Origin: Pseudomonadota bacterium
GTDB lineage: Bacteria; Pseudomonadota; Alphaproteobacteria; Rhizobiales; Hyphomicrobiaceae
Assembly: GCA_023416575.1 (NCBI GenBank)
Contig: JAEZHL010000158.1
Span: 1 to 44,635 of the forward strand
DNA length: 44,635 bases
Direction: 5' to 3'
The first letter of the stretch is position 1; every line of letters starts with the position of its first letter. The notes below the pieces were generated by a model that was not told the DNA's origin, did no database searches, and saw only the letters and a list, made by a program, of their open reading frames with translations. A program made the translations under genes and the position numbers. Below are positions 1 to 7,663 of this stretch, piece by piece.

Positions 1-1817
1 AGTCGCGCCGAGCCCGCGCGAACGCCGGCTGCGATCTGCAACTGATCCTCGGGCTTGTCTCCGCGATAGGCATTGCCCAGCTCGAACAGCGCGATGTCGC
101 CGAAACCGCGGTTGCGGTTGCGCTGCACCGCCGTCAGCAGGCCCGGAAGCAGGCTCGGGCGCATCGAAGACATTTCGACCGAGATCGGGTTCGAAAGCTC
201 CAGAGCCTCCGCGCCGCCACCGAACAGCTCAGACTGCGGCCGCGGGATGAACGACCAGGTCATCGCCTCGACGAGGCCACGCCCTGCCAGCACGCGGCGG
301 GCGCGTCTGGCGCGGCGTTGCCCGTCGGTCAGGACTGGGCGGGTCACGCCATGAAGGCGCGGAATTGGTGTCGAAGGAACCTTGTCCAGCCCGACGATAC
401 GGACGACTTCCTCCACCAGATCCGCCGGTCCATGGATATCGGGCCGCCAGCTCGGCGTCGTGACCTTCACCTCCGGCGGCTGGCCTTCAACCTCGAAGCC
501 GAGAGCAGCGAGGACCCTTTGGATCTCATCGTCCGAAACGGTGAGGCCAGTCAGGCGCGCGATGCGGCGGAAGTCGAACGGGATAGTGATGCGACCGTCC
601 GGCGGGGTGCCTGCGACGCGCTGCTTCGATGGCGCGCCACCCGCGAGCTTCAGGATCAGGTCGGTGGCAAAATCCAGCCCGGGCACGACGAACGCGGGAT
701 CGACACCACGCTCGAAGCGATAACGCGCATCGGTCTGAACGCCAGCCTTGCGTCCCGTCGCGGCCGTGCGCAAGGGATCGAAGTAAGCGCTCTCGATGAA
801 GACATTGGTCGTCTCCTCGGTGCAGGCGGAGCTTTCGCCGCCGATGATGCCACCGAGACCGAGTGCGCCGCTGTCGTCGGCGATGACGCACATCGTCTCG
901 TCGACCTCGTACTCCCGGCCATCGAGTGCCAGGAACCGCTCGCCCTTGTGACCGAGGCGGGCGCGGATAACGCCTTTCAGCTTGTCGGCATCGTAGACGT
1001 GCAAGGGCCGGCCGCGATCGAGCGAGACGTAGTTGGTGACGTCGACGAGCGCGCTGATGGGCCTCAGACCCGCGGCCTTGAGCCGGTTCTGCATCCAGGC
1101 CGGCGCTGGGCCATTCTTGACGCCTTTGACGAGGCGGCCAGCGAATACGGGGCAGGCGCTCGCGGTTTCCGGCGTGAACTCCAATCCGATCTCGATGGGG
1201 CAGGCGAACGTGCCTTCGACCGGGCCGATCTCCGGCGCGGGCTTCAGCGTCCCGAGGCCCGCAGCGGCGAGATCGCGCGCGACGCCGCGCACGCCGGTGC
1301 AGTCCGGCCGGTTGGGCGTCAGCTTGATCTCGATGACCGCATCGTTGAGCCCGATCACGTCTATGTAGCGTTCGCCCACGCGATTGCCGTGCTCGGCATC
1401 GAGCTCGATGATTCCATCGTGATCTTCAGACAGCTCAAGCTCGCGCTCCGACACCAGCATGCCATTCGAGACGATGCCGCGCACCGGCCGCTTGTCGAGC
1501 GTAATTCCGGTTCCGGGAATATAGGTTCCGAGCGGCGCGAAGACGCCGATCATTCCGGTGCGGGCATTGGGTGCGCCGCAAACGACCTCCACGGGCGCTT
1601 GGCCGGCTGCGATCTCGACCTGGCAGACGCGCAGCCGGTCCGCATTGGGATGCGGCTTGGCCTCGATGACGCGCGCGACGGTAAACGAGGCGAGCTTTTC
1701 AGCGGGATTGGCGATGCTTTCCACCTCGAGGCCGATGGCCGACAGCCGGTCGGCGATCTCCTCGAGCGGTGCATTGGTATCGAGATGGTCCTTCAGCCAG
1801 GACAGCGTGAATTTCAT
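1..1817 (-). CDS. pheT: Phenylalanine--tRNA ligase beta subunit, C-terminus cut by window edge
   Basis: Beta chain of the heterotetrameric PheRS that charges tRNA-Phe in the cytoplasm. Reading leftward from the ATG at 1817, the first 605 codons are present and no stop is reached, so roughly the last 200 residues of a normal ~800-residue chain (including the anticodon-binding FDX-ACB domain) lie outside. Visible parts are the N-terminal KFTLSWLKDHL start, the EMAP-like tRNA-binding domain (about residues 40-150), the B3/B4 editing region (TNYVSLDRGRPLHVYDA) and the B5 region (GLTVSDDEIQRVLAALGFEVE). A GAGAG element precedes the start. It is the last gene of the leftward infC-rpmI-rplT-pheS-pheT group, separated from pheS by a small membrane-protein gene. 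Identification is firm. Confidence 0.95.
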   Translation of the reverse strand, partial: MKFTLSWLKDHLDTNAPLEEIADRLSAIGLEVESIANPAEKLASFTVARVIEAKPHPNADRLRVCQVEIAAGQAPVEVVCGAPNARTGMIGVFAPLGTYIPGTGITLDKRPVRGIVSNGMLVSERELELSEDHDGIIELDAEHGNRVGERYIDVIGLNDAVIEIKLTPNRPDCTGVRGVARDLAAAGLGTLKPAPEIGPVEGTFACPIEIGLEFTPETASACPVFAGRLVKGVKNGPAPAWMQNRLKAAGLRPISALVDVTNYVSLDRGRPLHVYDADKLKGVIRARLGHKGERFLALDGREYEVDETMCVIADDSGALGLGGIIGGESSACTEETTNVFIESAYFDPLRTAATGRKAGVQTDARYRFERGVDPAFVVPGLDFATDLILKLAGGAPSKQRVAGTPPDGRITIPFDFRRIARLTGLTVSDDEIQRVLAALGFEVEGQPPEVKVTTPSWRPDIHGPADLVEEVVRIVGLDKVPSTPIPRLHGVTRPVLTDGQRRARRARRVLAGRGLVEAMTWSFIPRPQSELFGGGAEALELSNPISVEMSSMRPSLLPGLLTAVQRNRNRGFGDIALFELGNAYRGDKPEDQLQIAAGVRAGSAR

Positions 1818-1917
1818 AACGTCTCTCGTCCCGCGATGATGCGAAGCCAGCCGGCAGTATTCCGGCTCGCAGCGTGTGCGTCTTACCCTCTTTGCCCGGC
1901 GGCCGCCAAGCGCAACC

Positions 1918-2475
1918 TCATTCGAACATGCGCAATTGACTGCTGGTCGCCCGGAAGTCTTCGCGTGCCATGCGGATCTTGCCATAGATCCAGACGAAGG
2001 AGAGCAGCAGCTTGATCAGCGCCAGGGCGTAGAACATTCGGAAAATGAACGCATACCACACGAACCAGAACGACTTCCGGTTCATGGCGATCGGCGACAC
2101 GCCCAGGTCGAAATGCTCCATGATGTCGAAGAAGCCGCCGCGCAACATCAAGTCGATGGCGAACAGCGACGCACCGATCGGGCCGGCGTGAATGGGCTCC
2201 TTGCCACTGGAGAAGATCTGGTAGCCCTCGGCCTGCAGCAACAGGCAGCTGATCGTAAATAGCACGTAGAACACGAGCATCGAGACCGCCATGAAGCGGT
2301 AGTACATCAGCGCGTTGCGTAAGGTTTCGCGGTTGAAGGAGAAGTCGACCCACTGGTCGAGCTCCTCGTGTTTGCGGTGGTGATAGAAGAGGATGAACAC
2401 CGAGGCTGCAACCATCAGCCCGGCGATGCCGAGGGCCAGCAGCACCGCAGGTGTCGTGTTCAGGATCACAAGCAT
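1918..2475 (-). CDS. Small multi-pass membrane protein between pheS and pheT
   Basis: I do not recognise a named family. The 185-residue product has hydrophobic stretches near residues 8-30, 60-82 and 138-165, with a weaker one near 100-112, so three or four membrane passes are likely. Between them are short charged loops (HHRKHEELDQWVDF, MNRKS). The ATG at 2475 is preceded by AAGGGG at good spacing. It lies in the same direction as pheS (137 bp upstream) and pheT (100 bp downstream) and is probably co-transcribed with them, but nothing in the sequence links it to tRNA charging. Its codon use and GC look like the neighbours, so it is not obviously foreign. Confidence 0.75.
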   Translation of the reverse strand: MLVILNTTPAVLLALGIAGLMVAASVFILFYHHRKHEELDQWVDFSFNRETLRNALMYYRFMAVSMLVFYVLFTISCLLLQAEGYQIFSSGKEPIHAGPIGASLFAIDLMLRGGFFDIMEHFDLGVSPIAMNRKSFWFVWYAFIFRMFYALALIKLLLSFVWIYGKIRMAREDFRATSSQLRMFE

Positions 2476-2612
2476 GACCGCCCCTTCAAGCCGATGCTGG
2501 CGTGATACCTAGTGACTTCTGACAGTACAATGCCGAGGTGCTCCCGATGCTGTCCCCAATGCGGCGGAGACAGGCATGGGAAGTGGCCCTCTACGCCGCT
2601 CCCTGAGGAAGT

Positions 2613-3695
2613 CTAGGAAAGACCGCCAGCCAGCGTTGGGACGTCGACGGCGAGGAAGCCATAGTGCTTCATCCAGCGCAGATCTGCCGCAAACATGTCG
2701 CGCAGGTCCGGGATGCCGTACTTCAGCATCGCGATCCGGTCGAGGCCCATGCCGAAGGCGAAGCCCTGGTACTTCTCCGGGTCGAGCCCGCAGTTGCGGA
2801 TCACGTTCGGATGCACCATGCCGGACCCGAGAATCTCGAGCCACTGGCCGGGCTTGCCGATCGCGGCCGCGTCGATGTCCACTTCCATCGACGGCTCGGT
2901 GAACGGGAAGTGTGAGGCGCGGAAGCGCATCTTCACCTCGTCCACCTCGAAGAACGCCTTGCAGAACTCCTCCAGACACCACTTGAGGTGGCCGAGGTGC
3001 GTGCACTCATCGATGATGAGGCCCTCGATCTGGTGGAACATGGGCGTGTGCGTCTGGTCGCTATCGCTGCGATAAACGCGGCCCGGCGCGATGATCCGAA
3101 TCGGCGGCGGCTGCTTCAGCATGGTGCGGATCTGCACCGGGCTGGTGTGCGTACGCAGCAGCATGCGCGGCTGCTTTGCGCCCGCTGAGCCTCCATCGCG
3201 CAGGTAGAACGTGTCGTGCTCCTGGCGGGCGGGGTGCTCTTCCGGGATGTTGAGCTTGGTGAAGTTGAGGTCGTCCGTCTCTATGTCCGGTCCCTCGGCC
3301 ACCGAGAAGCCCATGTCGGCGAAAATCTCGATGACCTCGTCAAAGACCTGCGACACCGGATGGATCCGGCCATCGTACAGCGGGCCGAGCCGAACGGGCA
3401 GAGTGATGTCGGCGCGTTCGGTGGCGAGGCGCGCGTCGAGTGCCGCTGCTTCGAGCGTCGCCTTGCGCTGCTCGAGTGCCTCGGAGATGGCTGCCTTGAC
3501 CGTGTTGGTGGCCTGCCCGAACTCACGCTTCTGGTCGGCCGGCAGCGTGCCGAGCTTGGCCATCTGCTCGGAGACGCGACCTTTCTTTCCAAGCGCGGCG
3601 ATGCGCACCTGCTCGAGGGCGGCAAGATCCGCCGCAGCCTCGACCTGGCTCAGCAACTCGGACTGAAGCTTCTCGAGTTCCGGAAAGCTCGCCAT
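2613..3695 (-). CDS. pheS: Phenylalanine--tRNA ligase alpha subunit
   Basis: Catalytic alpha chain of PheRS (360 residues, normal length). The N-terminal coiled-coil arm (LEKLQSELLSQVEAAADLAALEQVRIAALGKKG) is followed by the class II core: motif 2 region (HTSPVQIRTMLKQPPPIRIIAPGRVYRSDSDQTHTPMFHQIEG, written here as key residues R-x-D-x-T-H-x-x-x-F-H-Q) and motif 3 (GFAFGMGLDRIAML). An open frame continues upstream to 3848, but homologues begin at MASFPELEKLQ, so the ATG at 3695 was chosen. It acts with PheT in the cytoplasm to aminoacylate tRNA-Phe. The 203 bp between rplT and pheS contains an intergenic palindromic element. Confidence 0.97.
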   Translation of the reverse strand: MASFPELEKLQSELLSQVEAAADLAALEQVRIAALGKKGRVSEQMAKLGTLPADQKREFGQATNTVKAAISEALEQRKATLEAAALDARLATERADITLPVRLGPLYDGRIHPVSQVFDEVIEIFADMGFSVAEGPDIETDDLNFTKLNIPEEHPARQEHDTFYLRDGGSAGAKQPRMLLRTHTSPVQIRTMLKQPPPIRIIAPGRVYRSDSDQTHTPMFHQIEGLIIDECTHLGHLKWCLEEFCKAFFEVDEVKMRFRASHFPFTEPSMEVDIDAAAIGKPGQWLEILGSGMVHPNVIRNCGLDPEKYQGFAFGMGLDRIAMLKYGIPDLRDMFAADLRWMKHYGFLAVDVPTLAGGLS

Positions 3696-3821
3696 AGGAA
3701 TTGTCTCTGCCTCGCTCAAACCCAGTGTCCACCGACACTTAGCTAACCAGTGCCGTTGCTCTGGTCTCCCTCTCATGGTGGGAAAGGGGGTTCCGACGAT
3801 TGCGAGCGTCCTAACCTCACC

Positions 3822-3859
3822 CGGCCCCTCGGGGCCGACCTCTCCCACAGGGAGAGGTC
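3822..3859. repeat. Double-hairpin intergenic palindromic element
   Basis: Two perfect stem-loops lie back to back between rplT and pheS. The first has a 7-bp stem CGGCCCC/GGGGCCG (3822-3828 and 3831-3837, loop TC). The second has a 10-bp stem GACCTCTCCC/GGGAGAGGTC (3837-3846 and 3850-3859, loop ACA). The composition resembles the dispersed palindromic intergenic repeats of alphaproteobacteria. In the mRNA it could slow transcription or protect rplT message. Only one copy was noticed in this window. Confidence 0.55.
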
Positions 3860-3898
3860 AAGCAAGGTAAAGTGTGGCCTGAAGCGAGGTGCTCGGTC

Positions 3899-4276
3899 TC
3901 AGGCCGTCGCCGGCTGAGAGGCCTGGGCGGCGGCAGCAGCCTGCTCGACCAGGGCCTTGAACGCCGCGCTGTCGCGGACTGCGATGTCGGCCAGCACCTT
4001 GCGGTCAACCTCGATGCCAGCCTTGGTCAGGCCGTGAATGAACTGGCCGTAGGTGGTGCCGAACTCGCGCGCGGCCGCGTTGATCCGCTGAATCCAGAGA
4101 GCGCGGAACGTGCGCTTGCGACGCTTGCGGTCGCGATAGGCGTACTGCTGCGCCTTCTCCACCGCCTGCTTGGCGACCCGGATCGTATTCTTGCGCCGGC
4201 CGTAATAGCCCTTGGCCGCCTTGAGAACTTTCTTGTGCTTCGCGTGGGCGGTAACGCCGCGCTTGACGCGTGCCAT
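3899..4276 (-). CDS. rplT: 50S ribosomal protein L20
   Basis: Early-assembly 23S rRNA-binding protein of the large subunit. The 125-residue product has the typical basic N-terminal tail (MARVKRGVTAHAKHKKVLKAAKGYYGRRKN) and the conserved RALWIQRINAAAR and GLTKAGIEVDRKVLADIA segments. A GGAG sequence lies 8 bp before the ATG. A short Ala-rich C-terminal extension is common in alphaproteobacteria. It follows rpmI by 81 bp in the same direction. L20 represses its own operon in several bacteria; no pseudoknot was worked out here. Confidence 0.98.
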   Translation of the reverse strand: MARVKRGVTAHAKHKKVLKAAKGYYGRRKNTIRVAKQAVEKAQQYAYRDRKRRKRTFRALWIQRINAAAREFGTTYGQFIHGLTKAGIEVDRKVLADIAVRDSAAFKALVEQAAAAAQASQPATA

Positions 4277-4357
4277 TGTCGTACTCCGTCAAAATGAATG
4301 GTTGTGCATCGGGGCTTGGCGAACCGCCGCGGCGGTCGTGGACCCGATATGGCGGCT

Positions 4358-4558
4358 TCAGCGGTCGTAAGGCATGTACTTCTTGACGATCTTGGCGTCG
4401 CTGTCGCTCAGCACCATGGTGCCGCGCGCGTCGCGAACGAACTTCGCCGTCCGCTTGATCATGCCGTGCCGCTTGCCTGCAGCCTGAACCTTCACTTTGC
4501 CGGTTCCGGTCATCTTGAAGCGCTTTTTGGCGCTGCTCTTCGTCTTCAGCTTGGGCAT
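4358..4558 (-). CDS. rpmI: 50S ribosomal protein L35
   Basis: Small basic large-subunit protein of 66 residues, beginning MPKLKTKSSAKKRFKMTGTGK and ending near KKYMPYDR. The frame is open upstream to 4603, but the family start MPKLKTK and a GGAGC element just before 4558 fix the start. It lies between infC and rplT in the usual infC-rpmI-rplT order, although the space to infC is unusually long (368 bp). Confidence 0.97.
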   Translation of the reverse strand: MPKLKTKSSAKKRFKMTGTGKVKVQAAGKRHGMIKRTAKFVRDARGTMVLSDSDAKIVKKYMPYDR

Positions 4559-4926
4559 TTTGCTTGCTCCATTTCTCTCTACAGCTGAGGCTCGCCGCGT
4601 CACCGCTCAAGAGAAACGATGTCCGCGCCCGGCGCCGCTTGGGGCGCCAGGGACGTCCGGAGTGGACGTGTAGCTGCCTTCGTTTTGCAAACGCAACCAA
4701 GCCGCCACGGCATGCCCCGCCGGGCGGCTCGGGTCGCTTATAATTCAGGAGGGGCGGCGAGTGCAAGCTGATCGCAATGCGCCGGATCGGTCATTGCGCG
4801 CTGGCAGCCGCAAAGATCAAGGCGAGTAGATGTTGCCGAAGGTCGGTTCTCGCGCCTTCGGCACTTTTCGTGCTGGGTCCCGGACCAGTCGGTGTCGCGA
4901 CGTGGCCGAGAAGACCGGTACTTATG
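4559..4926 (-). other. 368-bp non-coding spacer between infC and rpmI
   Basis: No credible gene was found here on either strand. It contains one clear stem-loop: 8-bp perfect stem GCCGAAGG/CCTTCGGC (4835-4842 and 4855-4862) with a 12-base loop and no T-run on either side. It lies about 65 bp after the infC stop. The rest could hold a separate rpmI-rplT promoter or a leader for L20 autoregulation; I could not fix either from sequence alone. Confidence 0.45.
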
Positions 4927-5469
4927 CTAGCGAGGTGCCAGCACCATCACCATCTGCCGGCCCTCGAGGCGAGGTTCAGCCTCGACCTTTGCAAGCTCAC
5001 CCAGATCCGCCTTGACCCGCTGAAGGAGGTCGAAACCGATCTCCTGGTGGGCCATCTCACGGCCGCGGAAGCGCAAGGTGATCTTGACCTTGTCCCCCTC
5101 GTCGAAGAAGCGCTTGATGGCGCGCATTTTGACGTCGTAGTCGTGATCGTCGATGCTGGGACGCATCTTGATCTCTTTGACTTCGACGATCTTCTGGTGC
5201 TTGCGCGCCTCGGCTGCTTTCTTCTGTTCCTGATATTTGAACTTGCCGTAATCGAGGATCTTGCAGACAGGCGGCGCGGCGTCCGGGGACACCTCGACTA
5301 GGTCGAGCCCCGCGGCTGCGGCACGCTCCATGGCGTCGAACCGGCTCACGACGCCGACGTTCTGCCCGGTCTCGTCAATCAATCGAACTTCTCTGGCCCT
5401 GATCGCATCGTTGATCTTCGGGCCGGCGGCCTCGCGCTCGGGGGCGCCTCTAACCATGGGTCGGCGGAT
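4927..5469 (-). CDS. infC: Translation initiation factor IF-3, probable AUC start
   Basis: IF-3 binds the 30S subunit, checks start-codon pairing and prevents premature 50S joining. The first ATG is at 5457, but an in-frame ATC at 5469 gives the N-terminus I/M-R-R-P, which matches the MRRP start of many alphaproteobacterial IF-3 proteins. A strong AAGGAG (5477-5482) lies 7 bp before that ATC, against 19 bp before the ATG. From the ATC the protein is 180 residues, with the N-domain (KINDAIRAREVRLIDETGQNVG), the lysine-rich linker (KYQEQKKAAEARKHQK) and the C-domain (VKEIKMRPSIDDHDYDVKM). Known IF-3 genes with AUU or AUC starts are autoregulated because IF-3 discriminates against such starts. 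The function is certain; the start is an inference. Confidence 0.95.
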   Translation of the reverse strand: MRRPMVRGAPEREAAGPKINDAIRAREVRLIDETGQNVGVVSRFDAMERAAAAGLDLVEVSPDAAPPVCKILDYGKFKYQEQKKAAEARKHQKIVEVKEIKMRPSIDDHDYDVKMRAIKRFFDEGDKVKITLRFRGREMAHQEIGFDLLQRVKADLGELAKVEAEPRLEGRQMVMVLAPR

Positions 5470-5482
5470 GTTCAGTCTCCTT
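5467..5482 (-). promoter_or_regulatory. infC: infC ribosome binding site with non-canonical AUC start
   Basis: AAGGAG at 5482-5477 (minus strand) is followed by 7 bases and ATC at 5469-5467. The spacing is ideal for the ATC and too long for the ATG twelve bases further on. This arrangement fits IF-3 autoregulation. Confidence 0.7.
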
Positions 5483-5589
5483 CTATGGCCTCAATTCACT
5501 TTGCCGATCACACAAGAAAGGCGGCGGTCGCAGGACAGCGTCCACCGTCTGGTGTCTTTCCGCAAAGATCGGGAAAGTCTTCGATCAAG

Positions 5590-6819
5590 TCAAGCGCCAG
5601 CGACACGGCCACGGGAAGAACGCGCCTCGGCCCACGAACTGGCGAGGCGGCTGCTTCCCAGGAGCTCTTCGTAGACGCTGATCGTCGCTGCCTGCATGGC
5701 CGACAGCGAAAAGGACTGGCGGACATGCGTGCGCGCCCTGGCGCCGATGATGGCGCGGTCGATGTCCGAAAGAGCGAGCGCATGGCTCATCTGATGGGCC
5801 AGGGCGTCCGCGTCACCGGGGGGCACGAGCCAGCCCGTGATTTCTGACGCGGCGGCCCGTGGTGTTGCGCGCACGGTTTCGGGAGCGGCGCCGATGTCGG
5901 TGGCGATGACGGGGCAGCACATGGCTTCCGATTCGGCCGCAGCCCGCCCGAATGCCTCAGGCTCGGTCGAAGCAACGACGGAAACGTGCGCGGCGAGGTA
6001 GGCGGCGGGCATGTCGTCCACATGCCCGACCAGACGCACCCGGTCGCTGAGACCTTCTCTGGCAATCTGCTGCCGCAGGCCGTCTGCATAGTTGGTGCGG
6101 CCTTGATCATCACCCGCCAGCACCACGACCCAGTCGCCTAGCGACTGCTGCCGCAGGCGTGCCGCAGCCGAAATGACGACCGATTGGCCCTTCCAGCCGG
6201 TCAGCCGCGCCGCGTGCAGCACCACCCTCTGCCCCGGACGGACTTGCCAGAGGGACCGCAACCGTTCGACGCGTTCGGCCGCGACGCGGCCCGGATCGAA
6301 GCTCTCCTCGTCGATGCCGCGATGGATGACGCGGATACGATGCTCGGGCGTGCCATAGCGCGATTGGATCAGGCGGGACGTGTAGTGCGAGTTGGCGATG
6401 ACCAGATCACCGCGCGCCATCACGCTGTTATACGCGCGCTTCAGCCGGCCATTCTCGGCATAGGCCCCGTGGTAGGTCGTCACCAGGGGCCGGCCCATCC
6501 GCCGTGCGGCCATGAGGGCGCTCCACGCCGGGGCGCGGCTGCGGGCGTGCAGCAGGTCAACGCGCTCGCGCTCGATGAGCCGCTGCAACCGCCAAGCATT
6601 GAGCACCATGGCCAACGGATTCTTCGTGCCGGCGTTGAAGGGGACAAGCTCGCCGCCTGCCGCGGTCACCTGCTCCGTCATGCGGCCGCCGTCGGTCACG
6701 ACGAGCGCGCGCCCGCCGCCCGCGACGATGGCCTGCGTCATCTCGACCGTCGTGCGCTCGGCGCCGCCAGTGTCGAGGCGCGGGATGATCTGCAGTATGG
6801 TCGGGCGATGCTCAGGCAC
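5590..6819 (-). CDS. Glycosyltransferase, GT4 family
   Basis: A 409-residue GT-B fold glycosyltransferase. The start carries the donor-fold signature RPTILQIIPRLDTGGAERTTVEM. The acceptor-side region has ARSRAPAWSALMAARR and TYHGAYAENGRLKRAYN, and the C-terminal half has GWKGQSVVI and the E-x7-E-type motif in STEPEAFGRAAAESEAMCCPVIATDIGAAPE. It probably transfers a sugar from a nucleotide-sugar to a surface polysaccharide or lipid at the inner membrane; the substrate cannot be read. The frame runs upstream to 7035, overlapping the divergent hydrolase. The GTG at 6819 with GAGGGG six bases before it is the best start. It lies upstream of infC in the same direction, 120 bp away. Confidence 0.85.
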   Translation of the reverse strand: MPEHRPTILQIIPRLDTGGAERTTVEMTQAIVAGGGRALVVTDGGRMTEQVTAAGGELVPFNAGTKNPLAMVLNAWRLQRLIERERVDLLHARSRAPAWSALMAARRMGRPLVTTYHGAYAENGRLKRAYNSVMARGDLVIANSHYTSRLIQSRYGTPEHRIRVIHRGIDEESFDPGRVAAERVERLRSLWQVRPGQRVVLHAARLTGWKGQSVVISAAARLRQQSLGDWVVVLAGDDQGRTNYADGLRQQIAREGLSDRVRLVGHVDDMPAAYLAAHVSVVASTEPEAFGRAAAESEAMCCPVIATDIGAAPETVRATPRAAASEITGWLVPPGDADALAHQMSHALALSDIDRAIIGARARTHVRQSFSLSAMQAATISVYEELLGSSRLASSWAEARSSRGRVAGA

Positions 6820-6856
6820 AGACGGCCCCTCGTGAACAGCAAAGGACAGCAGTAGG

Positions 6857-7633
6857 ATGCCAGACCCTGACAGGCAAGACCTCGACGTCGGCGCGGACGC
6901 CCGCCGGATCGCCGTGTTGCGCGATGCGGGCCGGTCGCCGGGCCTGATCTGGCTCCCGGGTTTCAAGTCGGACATGGTCAGCACGAAAGCCAGCGTGCTC
7001 AGCGACTGGGCGCGCCAGAAAGGCCTCGCCTGCACGCGGTTCGACTACAGTGGTCATGGGCAGTCCTCGGGGCGCTTCGAGGACGGTACGATCGGTCGCT
7101 GGCTCGAGGAAACGCGCGCGGTTTTCTCGCAGAGGACCGAGGGCCCGACGATCGTCGTCGGCTCCAGCATGGGCGGCTATATCGCGCTTCTGCTGCTGCG
7201 GCAACTCATGGCGGAAGCTCCCGAGGAAGCTGCACGCATCAAGGCGCTGGTGCTGGTCGCCCCGGCTTGGGACATGACCGAGGACCTGATGTGGAAGCAG
7301 TTCCCGGAGCAGGCCAAGCGCGAAATCGTCGAGAAGGGCGTCTGGATGCGCCCGTCCGAATATGGTGAGCCTTATGCGATCACGCGGAACCTGATCGAGG
7401 AGGGGCGGCAGCACATCATCGGGCGCGCGCCATGGGATCCCGGCCGGCCAGTCCACATCCTCCACGGCTTGCTGGATCCCGACGTGCCCTGGGAGCACAC
7501 GCTCGACCTGGAGAGCATCCTCACGGGCGACTGGACGCGGGTGACCGCGGTTCCGGATGGCGACCACCGCCTGTCGCGTCCGGAGGACCTGGACTTGCTG
7601 TGTCGCGTGGTCGACCAGCTTGCGTCGGCGTGA
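6857..7633 (+). CDS. Alpha/beta hydrolase, serine hydrolase (ABHD10-like)
   Basis: A 258-residue cytoplasmic alpha/beta-fold hydrolase, with no signal peptide. The oxyanion-hole strand IWLPGFKSDM is followed by FDYSGHGQSSG and the nucleophile elbow GSSMGG (Ser104). The acid is probably Asp207 in HGLLDPDVP and the histidine is His237 in GDHRLSR, giving a complete catalytic triad. The closest family is the ABHD10/BEM46-like group of esterases and thioesterases. The natural substrate is unknown. It is divergent from the glycosyltransferase with only 37 bp between the two starts, so they share a promoter region. It is convergent with the lipoprotein gene. Confidence 0.85.
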   Translation: MPDPDRQDLDVGADARRIAVLRDAGRSPGLIWLPGFKSDMVSTKASVLSDWARQKGLACTRFDYSGHGQSSGRFEDGTIGRWLEETRAVFSQRTEGPTIVVGSSMGGYIALLLLRQLMAEAPEEAARIKALVLVAPAWDMTEDLMWKQFPEQAKREIVEKGVWMRPSEYGEPYAITRNLIEEGRQHIIGRAPWDPGRPVHILHGLLDPDVPWEHTLDLESILTGDWTRVTAVPDGDHRLSRPEDLDLLCRVVDQLASA

Positions 7634-7639
7634 GACCGA

Positions 7640-7663
7640 GGGAGGCAGGGTCATCTGCCTCCC
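7640..7663. terminator. Perfect hairpin between convergent genes
   Basis: A 9-bp perfect stem GGGAGGCAG/CTGCCTCCC with a 6-base loop follows the hydrolase stop and overlaps the last codons of the convergent lipoprotein gene. There is no T-run, so it is a candidate bidirectional terminator only. Confidence 0.45.

Noticed and set aside
318..2015. Long plus-strand open frame of 565 codons opposite pheT
   Set aside because: It is antisense to the conserved pheT coding sequence, has no family motif, and reflects GC-rich codon bias.
6820..7035. N-terminal extension of the glycosyltransferase
   Set aside because: It overlaps the divergent hydrolase gene and lacks family similarity; the GTG at 6819 has a proper Shine-Dalgarno.
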